30,037 nucleotides of DNA from Akkermansiaceae bacterium UBA956 (GTDB lineage: Bacteria; Verrucomicrobiota; Verrucomicrobiia; Verrucomicrobiales; Akkermansiaceae), in assembly GCA_002293145.1 (NCBI GenBank), contig DBCO01000001.1, positions 1 through 30,037 on the forward strand. The letters are read 5' to 3'. Shown here piece after piece: positions 8,394-16,338 of this stretch. Both the position numbers and the translations under genes were made by a program. Position 1 is the first letter of the stretch; every line of letters starts with the position of its first letter. The notes below the pieces were generated by a model that was not told the DNA's origin, searched no databases, and worked only from the letters and a program-made list of their open reading frames with translations.

Positions 8394-9068
8394 ATGAATA
8401 AATTCTTGCATAGAGCGTCATACATACTGCTGGGGCCACAGATCGTTGATCCGCCTGCGCACGGAAGTGCAGGGGATGAGCCAGAGGGCCCTGAGGACCT
8501 TGTCCTTGTCAGTCGCGCGCAAGCGGGTGACATGCGAGCCTATGACTGCTTGGTTTTGCGCCACCGCAATCGAATTTTTGCCATGATCCGTAATATGACA
8601 CACAATGATGCTGATGCCTGGGACCTTTCTCAGGAGGTTTTCATCAAGGCATGGAATGCACTAGCGAACTTTGAGGCTAAGGCGAAATTTTCTACCTGGT
8701 TGTATCGAATTGCGCACAATGTGGTGTATGATTGGAATCGCCGCCGAAAGCATGATGCTGCGGGAGAGCTGAATGATGAAATTTTAGAAAATGATCGGAT
8801 CGATCCCTCGGCGATTGCGATCCCTTATGTTGGAGAGAGACCTGATGATCACATGGCGCTCGGTGAGTTGAGCAAAAAGATCGACCTTGCTCTGGCGAAA
8901 ATTTCCCGCGAACACCGAGAGATTGTAATTCTCAAGGATGTGCAGGGGCTTTCCTACAGAGATATTGCGGATGTTTTAGGCTGCACCATGGGTACGGTGA
9001 TGAGTCGTTTGTTTTATGCCCGTCAGAAATTGCAAACCCTTTTGAAAGATGAATATGAATCCCGATAA
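8394..9068 (+). CDS. ECF-type RNA polymerase sigma factor (sigma-70 family)
   Basis: A 224-residue group 4 sigma factor. Region 2 spans about 55-125 (LVLRHRNRIFAMIRNMT, DLSQEVFIKAWNAL, FSTWLYRIAHNVVYDWNRRR), recognising the -10 element. Region 4 spans about 165-220 (REHREIVILKDVQGLSYRDI, LGCTMGTVMSRLFYARQKL), recognising the -35 element. The first 40 residues are an extra N-terminal stretch rich in Pro, Gly and Glu. The ATG at 8394 is preceded by AGGA. The 3' end overlaps the next ORF by 20 bases, the usual sign of translational coupling with an anti-sigma factor. It heads a five-gene cluster that ends at 11368. Confidence 0.93.
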   Translation: MNKFLHRASYILLGPQIVDPPAHGSAGDEPEGPEDLVLVSRAQAGDMRAYDCLVLRHRNRIFAMIRNMTHNDADAWDLSQEVFIKAWNALANFEAKAKFSTWLYRIAHNVVYDWNRRRKHDAAGELNDEILENDRIDPSAIAIPYVGERPDDHMALGELSKKIDLALAKISREHREIVILKDVQGLSYRDIADVLGCTMGTVMSRLFYARQKLQTLLKDEYESR

Positions 9069-9630
9069 ACAGAGCTTGTTATTATGGCTGGAGGATGAGC
9101 TCGATTCTGCAGAGCAAGTGAGTGTGGATGCGTGGGCTTCTGGTCAATCGAATTGGTTGGCAAAGCGTGAATCAGCGCGCGCATGGAAGCAAGCGCTGCG
9201 TGACGTTGTGCCCGCTTCTATCGAGCCGCCGTATCCGGAATTTTTCCAAGCCAAGTTGGAGCGTGCACTGCGCGTGCAATCGAGTGTTCCTCGACCCGTT
9301 GCCGAGTCGCAACGCTCTGCTGTTTGGTGGACAAAAGCGTGGATGCCTGCAAGTGTGGCCGCCGCCCTCGTTGCCGGATTTTTTGCTTCTGAAATGCGGC
9401 AGGAAACCAAGCCTGTGCAATCGCTGGTGATTTACACTCCGGAAGAAGGCGTAAAGGCTGAGTTCTTTGAAACCAGTCCAGCGGAAGGCACAGTGATTGT
9501 GCTGAATGGAGTCGCAGCCATCCCTGATGACTTTGAGGTTCCTGACACGGCGTCACTTGACCCAGCGGGCGCTCAAGGCGTCCCAGGCGATGGTTCTGCA
9601 GCTCCTACTGCTTCCGTATTGACTCCATAA
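9049..9630 (+). CDS. Putative membrane anti-sigma factor
   Basis: A 193-residue single-pass membrane protein. It starts inside the sigma gene (ATG 9049; ATG 9055 is an alternative two codons in). The cytoplasmic N-terminal 95 residues (LLLWLEDELDSAEQVSVDAW) resemble the short helical sigma-binding part of anti-sigma factors, but no zinc HxxxCxxC motif is present. One transmembrane helix covers about 97-115 (WMPASVAAALVAGFFAS). The extracytoplasmic tail is Pro/Ala/Gly/Asp-rich. The role is inferred mainly from overlap with the sigma gene and from topology; homology is weak by eye. Confidence 0.7.
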   Translation: MNMNPDKQSLLLWLEDELDSAEQVSVDAWASGQSNWLAKRESARAWKQALRDVVPASIEPPYPEFFQAKLERALRVQSSVPRPVAESQRSAVWWTKAWMPASVAAALVAGFFASEMRQETKPVQSLVIYTPEEGVKAEFFETSPAEGTVIVLNGVAAIPDDFEVPDTASLDPAGAQGVPGDGSAAPTASVLTP

Positions 9631-9640
9631 CGATCCATTT

Positions 9641-10150
9641 ATGCAGCGATTTCTCTACTTTTTTCTCACTGTTTTTTTTCTTGTTTTTCCTGTGTGGGCA
9701 GATCGGGGAAGGGACGTGATTGGGCATGTGACAGTCTCGGTGATACACGCCAGCAATGATGAGGAGGAAGATAATATGAAGCAATTCAAGATGGTCGATG
9801 AGGAGACGCGGGCTCGATTGATCAAAGACCCACGGCTCAAGTTTACCCACTACCGTCAACTTGGATCTGACATCAAGCCGCTTTATCGCAGTTATGAAAA
9901 CTGGGCGCAACCCCTGCCTCCATCGGACGAAATTCTGCTTCGTTTTGAAGCTCAAGCTCGCCCGTCCAAGGAGGTCACGCGCCTAGATCTCGAGTTGTGG
10001 CTGAGTCGGAAAAAAATCCTTAAATCAGGAGTCGCCCTGTCAGTGAATACTTCGATGTTTGTGCTCGGTCCTGAATGGCGGCAAGGGCGGATGATTTTGA
10101 TTATTTCCCTTGCCCCCTTGGCGAGTCCTGTGCGATACTCAGCAAAATGA
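9641..10150 (+). CDS. Secreted protein of unknown function in the sigma cluster
   Basis: A 169-residue protein with a strong signal peptide (residues 1-20, FLYFFLTVFFLVFPVWA, cut near WAD). The mature part has no domain I recognise. It contains GRDVIGHVTVSVIHASNDEEED and later LRFEAQARPSKEVTRLDLELWLSRKKILKSG, possibly a small beta-rich envelope protein. It begins 10 bases after the anti-sigma stop, and its stop overlaps the next start by four bases (ATGA), so it is clearly in the operon. The initiation codon is the ATG at 9641. Confidence 0.75.
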   Translation: MQRFLYFFLTVFFLVFPVWADRGRDVIGHVTVSVIHASNDEEEDNMKQFKMVDEETRARLIKDPRLKFTHYRQLGSDIKPLYRSYENWAQPLPPSDEILLRFEAQARPSKEVTRLDLELWLSRKKILKSGVALSVNTSMFVLGPEWRQGRMILIISLAPLASPVRYSAK

Positions 10151-10890
10151 AAACATTCATTAGCCTCATCACTCTTTTCCCACTGTTTGCCCAGTCTCAG
10201 CTTGCTTTTGATTCTCTTCAAAAGGAGCTACACGCGCCTGCTGACGCGAACACCATTTTCTGCGATTTCTCTTTTGAAAATCGATCGGGAAAAGATGTCG
10301 AAATCACACGATACGAGCCAACATGCTCCTGCATGTCCGTGCAGATCAACAATAACGGCAAGCTCAAGTATGCTCCCGGTGAAAAGGGTATTATTCGTGC
10401 CAACTTCGACATGCAAAGCTATTCGGGTAAGGTCGATAAATTGGTCAATGTTTGGCTCAAGGGGGATCCCGAAGATAAGCCATCTCTCAACTTGGTAGTG
10501 ATCGTTAACATACCTGTGCTGGTGGAGATTTCTCCGAAAACGGTAGAGTGGTCATCGAGCGAATCCATGTCGCCCAAAACGATCAAGATTAAGATGACTC
10601 ATAGTGAACCGATTAAGGTGACTAGTGCTACCATTAGCAATCCCATTTTTACCGTTGAGCTCAAAACGATCAATGAGGGCAAGGAGTATGACTTGGTTGT
10701 CACGCCAGTAGGAAAGTCTGACAACAAGGTTGGTATTGGGACGATTTCGATCGAAACTGATTGCAAGATCGCCAAGCAACGTCGGCAAATGGCCTTTGCG
10801 ATTGTGCGCAATGCGCCTGTCACCTCAGCGGTCACGAGCGGAGCACAACAAGGGCCTGCTCCGGTTGCGCCCGCTGGTTCTGTTGAGTGA
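10147..10890 (+). CDS. DUF1573-family exported protein
   Basis: A 247-residue exported protein. The ATG at 10147 overlaps the previous stop (ATGA); a longer in-frame reading from 10075 lies inside the previous gene and has no signal peptide. A signal peptide covers residues 1-18 (LITLFPLFAQSQ). The DUF1573/ASH-type immunoglobulin-like domain follows: TIFCDFSFENRSGKDVEITRYEP, then TCSCMSV (Cys60, Cys62) and LKYAPGEKGIIRANFDM. The TCSC pattern is usual in this family. A second beta domain covers about 115-225, then an Ala/Pro/Val tail. Such proteins are predicted to sit in the periplasm or on the cell surface, with unknown ligands. It is the fourth gene of the ECF sigma cluster. Confidence 0.88.
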   Translation: MKTFISLITLFPLFAQSQLAFDSLQKELHAPADANTIFCDFSFENRSGKDVEITRYEPTCSCMSVQINNNGKLKYAPGEKGIIRANFDMQSYSGKVDKLVNVWLKGDPEDKPSLNLVVIVNIPVLVEISPKTVEWSSSESMSPKTIKIKMTHSEPIKVTSATISNPIFTVELKTINEGKEYDLVVTPVGKSDNKVGIGTISIETDCKIAKQRRQMAFAIVRNAPVTSAVTSGAQQGPAPVAPAGSVE

Positions 10891-10909
10891 GTTTGCGAGT
10901 GAAAGTTGC

Positions 10910-11368
10910 ATGAAAGCGCTCGGACAAGCTGCCCTGTTAGGCGTCCTCACTGGTGTCGCAGGGCTCGCTACATGGAAAATTAAGGGCTCGCCAGATCGCA
11001 CTGTGCCCTGTGAAATTTCTCAACTCAAAGAGGGGGAGATTTGCCTATCAACTGTGATGACTGAGTGGCAAAACAATGTTGTATGGGTCGATGCACGCCT
11101 GCGCAGTGATTGGATAAAAGATGGACTACCCGGCTCTTTGCTTATCACTACAGTAAGTGGTGAGAACTTTGATCAACTGCTTGAGCAAGCTGTTCCGAGC
11201 TTAGCAGAGGGAAAAAATGTGGTGGTCTATTGTAGTGACGTCGGTTGCGGTACTAGCCTAGAAATTGCGAAACGCATCCGAGAATTTGGTCTAGCACCTG
11301 AGGTGAAAGCGCTTCACGGTGGATGGAAAGCACTGCAACAAGCAGGTTTGATTCCGCCAAAGCCGTAA
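10910..11368 (+). CDS. Membrane-anchored or exported rhodanese-like protein
   Basis: A 152-residue single-domain rhodanese. The ATG at 10910 gives a hydrophobic N-terminus (ALLGVLTGVAGLATW) acting as anchor or signal; the longer frame from 10730 lies within the previous gene. Typical features: VVWVDARLRSDW with the CH2A-like Asp61-Ala-Arg, and VVVYCSDVGCGTS with active-site Cys108 and a second Cys at 113, then the helix AKRIREFG and LHGGWKALQQAG. It transfers sulfane sulfur or serves as a redox/sulfur carrier. It is 19 bases after the DUF1573 gene and closes the cluster. The active Cys is retained, so it is likely catalytic. The substrate is unknown. Confidence 0.85.
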   Translation: MKALGQAALLGVLTGVAGLATWKIKGSPDRTVPCEISQLKEGEICLSTVMTEWQNNVVWVDARLRSDWIKDGLPGSLLITTVSGENFDQLLEQAVPSLAEGKNVVVYCSDVGCGTSLEIAKRIREFGLAPEVKALHGGWKALQQAGLIPPKP

Positions 11369-11612
11369 ATCTATACCTCGGGTATGGTAATACGGGCAAG
11401 CCCATGAGTGTGAGCGTTCCATCAATGACTCCGCCGGTTAGCATGCCACGACCTAGGCGCAAATTAGTAATAAAGACGGTTAGGAAATGCCATTTTTTTT
11501 GTTTCGATTGATTCTATCATAAGTGGTGCGCTAACGCAGCATTTTGTCAATGTGAAGAATATAACCCAAAGTGGTTAACGACAGGTTTATTGATTGGCAT
11601 TAGAATGCGTAT
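11369..11612. other. Intergenic stretch between sigma cluster and esterase gene
   Basis: No coding region is evident. A small dyad, ATACCtcgGGTAT, lies just after the rhodanese stop, but there is no T-tract beside it and it is not a clear terminator. The region should include the promoter of the esterase gene; no confident motif was found. Confidence 0.35.
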
Positions 11613-13880
11613 ATGAAATGGCTGTTGCTTTCGATTTTTTCTGTGTGCGGGATTTTCTCAGTAGCTGCTGAACAGGCAAGGGCTAAACCCACGCTTTTTA
11701 TCATTGGGGATTCCACTGTGCGCAATAGCACACCAGGTCAATTCGGCTGGGGAGACCCAATGAAGTCCTTGTTCGATACCGCAAAAATTCACGTTGAAAA
11801 TCATGCAATCGGTGGGCGCAGCAGTCGCACATTTCTTTCCGAGGGACGCTGGCAGTTGATCTTGGATCGCTTGAAGCCAGGAGATTTCGTGCTGATGCAA
11901 TTTGGTCACAATGATGGTGGTCCCTTTGAAACGGGGCGTGCAAGGGCTTCGATTAAGGGAATCGGTGCAGAGACTAAAGATTTTGTGTTGGAAGCTACGG
12001 GAAAGACGGAGACCGTCATGAGTTTCGGTGCTTACATGCGCACGTACATTCAGCAAGCTCAGGCAAAAGGAGCTACGCCGATCGTGGTATCGCTGATTCC
12101 CCGCAATATATGGAAGAATGGAAAAATGATGCGCAATGACAAAGACTACGCGCTTTGGGCGTGCGAGGTTGCCGCGCAAACTGGAGCAGGCTATGTGAAT
12201 TTCAATGATGTGCTGGCTCAAGAATATGAAAAGATCGGACAGGAAAAAACCAAGGTATTTTATGTGGAGGGAGATCACACACACACCAGCGGCACGGGTG
12301 CGCGCTTCCACGCAAGGATCCTTGCGCGTGAGCTGCGAGCACTCTCGTCGCCGAAGCTAGCAGCTTTTCTCTTGCCTGCGGTCGGCTCCCTGCAGTTGCC
12401 ACCGCATTTTTCGGATCACATGGTGATGCAGCGTGATGTTCCGATCCGACTTTGGGGGTGGAGTGTGGCGGGCGATATGATCCGAGCTCGCATGGGAAAG
12501 AGCGAGACTCAGGTAAGTGCCGCTGCCGATGGCTCATGGGCGCTGGAGTTGCCCCCACTGTCGGCAGGTGGCCCGCATACCATTCGAGTGGATGATGGCA
12601 AGACGAATCTAACTTTTTCTGATGTGCTCGTAGGTGAGGTATGGCTCTGCGCGGGCCAATCCAACATGGACTTTACGATGGCGAAAACTCAGAATCGCTC
12701 TTACGCTGGAGTGAAAAATGCAGAGCAGGAGATCGCTGCTGCAAATCATCCTCAGCTGCGGATGTTCGCGGCAGATTGGCAAATGTCGGCAGATTTGCAA
12801 AGTTCGGTGGAGGGTGAGTGGAAGGTTTGCAGTCCGCAGACAGTTGGCGATTTTTCGGCGGTAGCTTATTTTTTCGGTCGGCAATTGCAGCTACAACTGA
12901 AGGTGCCCGTGGGCCTGATCACATGCGCTTACGGAGCCAGCACGGCGGAAGCTTGGATTCCTCGTGATCCTTTGGTGAAAGATCGTAACTTGAGACCATT
13001 GGTCGCGGCGTTTCACGAAAAATGCGCGAAGTTTGACGCTGACCCGACGATTTATGAAAAATACAGCATTGATTACGAGCGCTGGCAGAAGCAATGCAAT
13101 GCCGCTCGTGCCGCGGGGAAAGCTGTGCCGCGTCAGCCTAGGCACCCTGACCCACGCCAAGATCAACACAACCCTGAGGTTCTCTACAATGGTATGATTG
13201 CTCCCGTGCAAGGATACTCGATTCAGGGCGCGATTTGGTATCAAGGAGAATCTAATGTAGATTCGCGTAAACTCTACCCAGCGCTGCAAAAAACGCTCAT
13301 TGAGCAGTGGCGCGCGCTTTGGAATTGTGGCGATTTTCCCTTTTACTTTGTGCAGATCGCACCACGTTATGCGCCGAGCGATGGTACGGCGGGCAGTAAG
13401 CTTGCAGAGATGCGGGAGGCTCAGGCGACGAGCTTGCAAGTGCCAAATACCGGCATGGTCGTGACCACAGATTGTGGTGAGGCAGACGATGTGCATCCAC
13501 GCGACAAGCAAACGGTTGGCTCTCGCTTGGCTTCCCTGGCGCTCGCGCAAACATACAAACAACCAGGTGTATTCCAAGGACCCACCTTGCGTGGCCTCAC
13601 AGCAAGGCAGGGTGCTCTGGAGTTGCGCTTCGATCATGTCGGTGGTGGCTTAGATGCTCACAACGGCGCACTGCAACTTTTTACGATCGCTGGTAATGAT
13701 GGGAAATTTTTTCCAGCTGAAGCAAGCATTGTTGGTGCTGATGCGGTGCTGGTGAAACATCCTGACGTGAGTGAACCGCGCTATGTGCGTTACGCTTGGT
13801 GCGATAATCCTGCGGCAGCAAATTTGCGTAACAAAGAGGGCTTCCCAGCCGCACCCTTTCGCAGTGATCCCGCCCATTGA
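11613..13880 (+). CDS. Two-domain glycan O-acetylesterase (CE12-like plus sialate-esterase-like)
   Basis: A 755-residue exported protein with signal peptide 1-19 (AVAAE cleavage area). Domain one (about 25-245) is an SGNH hydrolase like rhamnogalacturonan acetylesterases: block I IIGDSTVRN with Ser34, block III FGHNDGGP, and the terminal DHTHTSGTGA supplying Asp and His. Domain two (about 255-755) is a sialate 9-O-acetylesterase-like (SASA) domain with LCAGQSNMDF (catalytic Ser near 350), IWYQGESNV (near 543) and a late EADDVHPRDK carrying the His. Both catalytic sets look intact. The fusion would remove acetyl groups from pectin, hemicellulose or sialic-acid-type glycans outside the cytoplasm. 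It begins 244 bases after the sigma cluster and appears monocistronic. Confidence 0.88.
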   Translation: MKWLLLSIFSVCGIFSVAAEQARAKPTLFIIGDSTVRNSTPGQFGWGDPMKSLFDTAKIHVENHAIGGRSSRTFLSEGRWQLILDRLKPGDFVLMQFGHNDGGPFETGRARASIKGIGAETKDFVLEATGKTETVMSFGAYMRTYIQQAQAKGATPIVVSLIPRNIWKNGKMMRNDKDYALWACEVAAQTGAGYVNFNDVLAQEYEKIGQEKTKVFYVEGDHTHTSGTGARFHARILARELRALSSPKLAAFLLPAVGSLQLPPHFSDHMVMQRDVPIRLWGWSVAGDMIRARMGKSETQVSAAADGSWALELPPLSAGGPHTIRVDDGKTNLTFSDVLVGEVWLCAGQSNMDFTMAKTQNRSYAGVKNAEQEIAAANHPQLRMFAADWQMSADLQSSVEGEWKVCSPQTVGDFSAVAYFFGRQLQLQLKVPVGLITCAYGASTAEAWIPRDPLVKDRNLRPLVAAFHEKCAKFDADPTIYEKYSIDYERWQKQCNAARAAGKAVPRQPRHPDPRQDQHNPEVLYNGMIAPVQGYSIQGAIWYQGESNVDSRKLYPALQKTLIEQWRALWNCGDFPFYFVQIAPRYAPSDGTAGSKLAEMREAQATSLQVPNTGMVVTTDCGEADDVHPRDKQTVGSRLASLALAQTYKQPGVFQGPTLRGLTARQGALELRFDHVGGGLDAHNGALQLFTIAGNDGKFFPAEASIVGADAVLVKHPDVSEPRYVRYAWCDNPAAANLRNKEGFPAAPFRSDPAH

Positions 13881-13977
13881 GCTGAGGGCCTCAGATCGCG
13901 CGTTTTTGTCCTACCAAGCGTTCAATGATTGACGCTGGATGATTTCTCTGTATCGTAGCGCTGCTCAAACAAACGTT

Positions 13978-14820
13978 ATGAAACAAACGATACTACCCTT
14001 TACCTTATTCGGTCTCGCGCTGATGACGATCTTGCCCGTGACTGCTGAAGAAAAAAAAGCTATGTTTACGATGACCACTGATACGCCGGCTGATGTGAAA
14101 GCCGTGCCCGCTGATGCCGAAAAAACTGCTTCAGGCCTTGCTTCTAAGGTCATGAAAGCAGGAGACGGAAAAGAATATCCAACAGCAGCAGATACCGTCG
14201 AGGTGCATTATGCAGGATGGACACTTGATGGGAAAATGTTCGACAGTTCGCTCAGTCGCGGACAGCCGATCAGCTTTCCCCTCAACGGAGTGATCAAAGG
14301 CTGGACCGAAGGAGTGCAGTTGATGACCGAGGGCGAGATTCGCCGCTTCTGGATTCCTGCTGATTTGGCCTATGGCGAAAACCCAGGTGGTGGCCGTCCG
14401 GGCGGAATGTTGGTCTTTGATGTGGAATTGCTCTCGATCAAATCCGCTCCCAAAGCTCCCGCAGATGTCAAAGCAGCTCCAGAAGATGCAGTGAAAACGG
14501 CTTCGGGACTGGCCTCGAAGGTGCTTGAGAAAGGCAAAGGAACCACTCATCCAGCTCCCACGGACAATGTCAGCGTGCATTATTCGGGATGGACTACGGA
14601 TGGCAAATTGTTCGATAGCTCCGTGACTCGCGGCACTCCCGCGACATTTCCGCTCAACCGCGTGATCACAGGCTGGACCGAGGGTGTGCAACTCATGGTC
14701 GAGGGAGAAAAGCGTCGTTTTTGGATACCTGCTAAGCTGGCCTACGGTGATAATCCGCCTCCAGGTGCACCTGCGGGACTCTTGGTCTTCGATGTTGAAT
14801 TGTTGAAAATCGTAAAATGA
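13978..14820 (+). CDS. Exported tandem FKBP-type peptidyl-prolyl isomerase
   Basis: A 280-residue protein from the ATG at 13978; an upstream in-frame start at 13939 would precede the signal peptide and is disfavoured. Signal peptide 1-23 (TILPFTLFGLALMTILPVTA). Two FKBP domains follow: about 50-155 (VEVHYAGWTLDGKMFDSS, ISFPLNGVIKGWTEGVQLM, RRFWIPADLAYGE) and about 170-280 (VSVHYSGWTTDGKLFDSS, FPLNRVITGWTEGVQLM, RRFWIPAKLAYGDN). Each keeps the aromatic pocket residues (Tyr, Phe-Asp, Trp, Tyr). Each domain is preceded by the same linker, PADVKA.P.DA.KTASGLASKV, so the unit arose by internal duplication. It folds exported proteins. A terminator follows. Confidence 0.92.
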   Translation: MKQTILPFTLFGLALMTILPVTAEEKKAMFTMTTDTPADVKAVPADAEKTASGLASKVMKAGDGKEYPTAADTVEVHYAGWTLDGKMFDSSLSRGQPISFPLNGVIKGWTEGVQLMTEGEIRRFWIPADLAYGENPGGGRPGGMLVFDVELLSIKSAPKAPADVKAAPEDAVKTASGLASKVLEKGKGTTHPAPTDNVSVHYSGWTTDGKLFDSSVTRGTPATFPLNRVITGWTEGVQLMVEGEKRRFWIPAKLAYGDNPPPGAPAGLLVFDVELLKIVK

Positions 14821-15167
14821 TTTAATCATCAAATGCAATAAAAAAAAACCATTGCGGCATCTGCGGCACTGGGTTTTTTTGAACAATGGTTTCTGGGTAG
14901 AATCGCTTACTCGGTAGTATCGGTAGGCCGCATCGGCGGCGCATGGAACGCGGACAGCGATGTAGAAACGATAATCAGAGAATTTTTGCCACTGATGATG
15001 CTGATTTCCAGCTGAATTCAACGAAATACCGTTGTGGCGTGTCGCCGTGTTATCGCATCTACCGTATAATGAATGAGCTTCAGCCCTACATGTTTTTTTT
15101 GTAGTTATTTTGCAGTTCCGAGGGCAAATGAATTGCTTGCTGAAGAGAAGTGTTTACAATCCGCTGC
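14821..15167. other. 347-base intergenic stretch
   Basis: Apart from the terminator-like hairpin at 14844-14892 it holds no gene I can support. The antisense reading frame across it is a shadow of the FKBP gene. It should contain the promoter of the next gene, with T-rich tracts near 15092-15108. No consensus -10/-35 pair was found. Confidence 0.5.
14844..14880 (+). terminator. Probable intrinsic terminator after the FKBP gene
   Basis: An A-tract plus CCATTGC (14849-14855) pairs, with one mismatch, with GCACTGG (14866-14872), with a GCA/TGC inner helix, followed by GTTTTTTT (14873-14880). It lies 24 bases after the stop. The arm AAACCATTG (14846-14854) can instead pair with CAATGGTTT (14884-14892). 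Confidence 0.6.
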
Positions 15168-16244
15168 ATGCGCAGCTTGTTGATACTCACCATTTTTTTC
15201 AGTCTAATTAGCTCTAACGTTTTTGCTCAGAGTGTTGCCATGGCTGATGGACTTCGTAAGGAGTTTAAGGGCAAGCTGGATGTTTGGACACTAAGCTTGC
15301 GAGCGGCTACGACCAGAGAGGCTCAACAAAAGCTCTGGGATGAGCGCCCTGATGGTGATGAATATGCGAAAAAAATCTGGAGTAATCTGCGTGGCTCGCT
15401 GGAGCAAGAGGGCAGCTTGGATACGGCGAGCTGGTTGTTGAAATTGGTGCGTTCATTGCCAGTGGAAGACGTATCTCCTGAGAAGCAAGAATTTCGGACC
15501 GAGATCGTGCAGCAAGTGAGTGCAGTCGTCGAAAAACAACATTTACGCAGTCCTCGCCTTGCATCTATGTGCATGGGCTTAGTGGCTGTGGGCGATATGC
15601 GCTCGATGAAGTTGTTAGAGAGGATCGAGAAAGAAAATCCAGACCGCACGGTGCAAGGTGTGGCAGCACTGGGGGTTGCTATGTTATTAGAGAGCTTGAG
15701 TGATGATGTGAGGACGATGAAGCGTCGTCTGAATCTGATCCGCAAAGCGATCATTGAGAGTGCACATGTGGAGATCGATGGAGTGACGATCGCGAAGCTT
15801 GCTGATGATCAGCTATATGTGATCCGTTATCTCACCAAAGGACGTGAGGCCCCTGATTTGAAAGGCGTTGATGTGAGTGGCAATCCACTCAGCCTTTCTG
15901 ATCTCAAGGGAAAAGTGGTGGTATTGGTATTCTGGAATACGGCCATGGACGACTTCGCGCGTTTTCTCGATATTCATCAAAAGCTAACGAAAAATATGGA
16001 GGGTAAAAATTTTGCTTTGATAGGCGTGACGAATGACAGCGCGACGACGTTGCGGGTGCTGCAAGCAAATGGCTCTCTACCATGGCGAAATATTTGCGAT
16101 ACGAATAGCACTCTAGCAAAACAGTATCGCGTGCAATCTCGACCGTTTGCCTATGTGCTCGATCAAAACCGAGTCATTCAATACATGGGCAATCCAGGCT
16201 CTTTCGCCGAGCTCACAGCGGATGCTCTAATGCTGAATCCTTGA
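15168..16244 (+). CDS. Exported thioredoxin-fold (redoxin) protein without CxxC
   Basis: A 358-residue exported protein. I chose the ATG at 15168, which starts a clean signal peptide (MRSLLILTIFFSLISSNVFAQ); a GTG six codons upstream is the alternative. Residues about 20-225 are a helical region without recognised domain, the usual N-terminal extension in Verrucomicrobiota/Planctomycetota redoxin proteins. The C-terminal 130 residues follow the TlpA/AhpC-TSA fold: GREAPDLKGVDVSGN, LSLSDLKGKVVVLVFWNT, later ALIGVTNDSATTL and RPFAYVLDQNRVI. Where active homologues have WCxxC after FW, this one has FWNTAMDDF, so no disulfide chemistry is expected at that site. It may be a binding protein or chaperone. 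Confidence 0.82.
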   Translation: MRSLLILTIFFSLISSNVFAQSVAMADGLRKEFKGKLDVWTLSLRAATTREAQQKLWDERPDGDEYAKKIWSNLRGSLEQEGSLDTASWLLKLVRSLPVEDVSPEKQEFRTEIVQQVSAVVEKQHLRSPRLASMCMGLVAVGDMRSMKLLERIEKENPDRTVQGVAALGVAMLLESLSDDVRTMKRRLNLIRKAIIESAHVEIDGVTIAKLADDQLYVIRYLTKGREAPDLKGVDVSGNPLSLSDLKGKVVVLVFWNTAMDDFARFLDIHQKLTKNMEGKNFALIGVTNDSATTLRVLQANGSLPWRNICDTNSTLAKQYRVQSRPFAYVLDQNRVIQYMGNPGSFAELTADALMLNP

Positions 16245-16338
16245 GCTATCTCGCGCTGTCGTGTCGAGTGGAAAAATAACTGCATTTTCAAGTCGTTGCT
16301 TCCTTGCGGAGTTGCGAATCCAAATTATGCTCTGAAGC

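Noticed and set aside
11658..12311. A 217-codon antisense frame within the esterase gene.
   Set aside because: It lies opposite the SGNH domain motifs and shows no family resemblance.
12891..13637. A 248-codon antisense frame within the sialate-esterase-like domain.
   Set aside because: It is opposite a clearly conserved coding region; composition is typical of a shadow frame.
14131..15021. A long antisense frame (296 codons) opposite the FKBP gene.
   Set aside because: It is a shadow of the conserved tandem FKBP sequence; its translation has no domain-like pattern.
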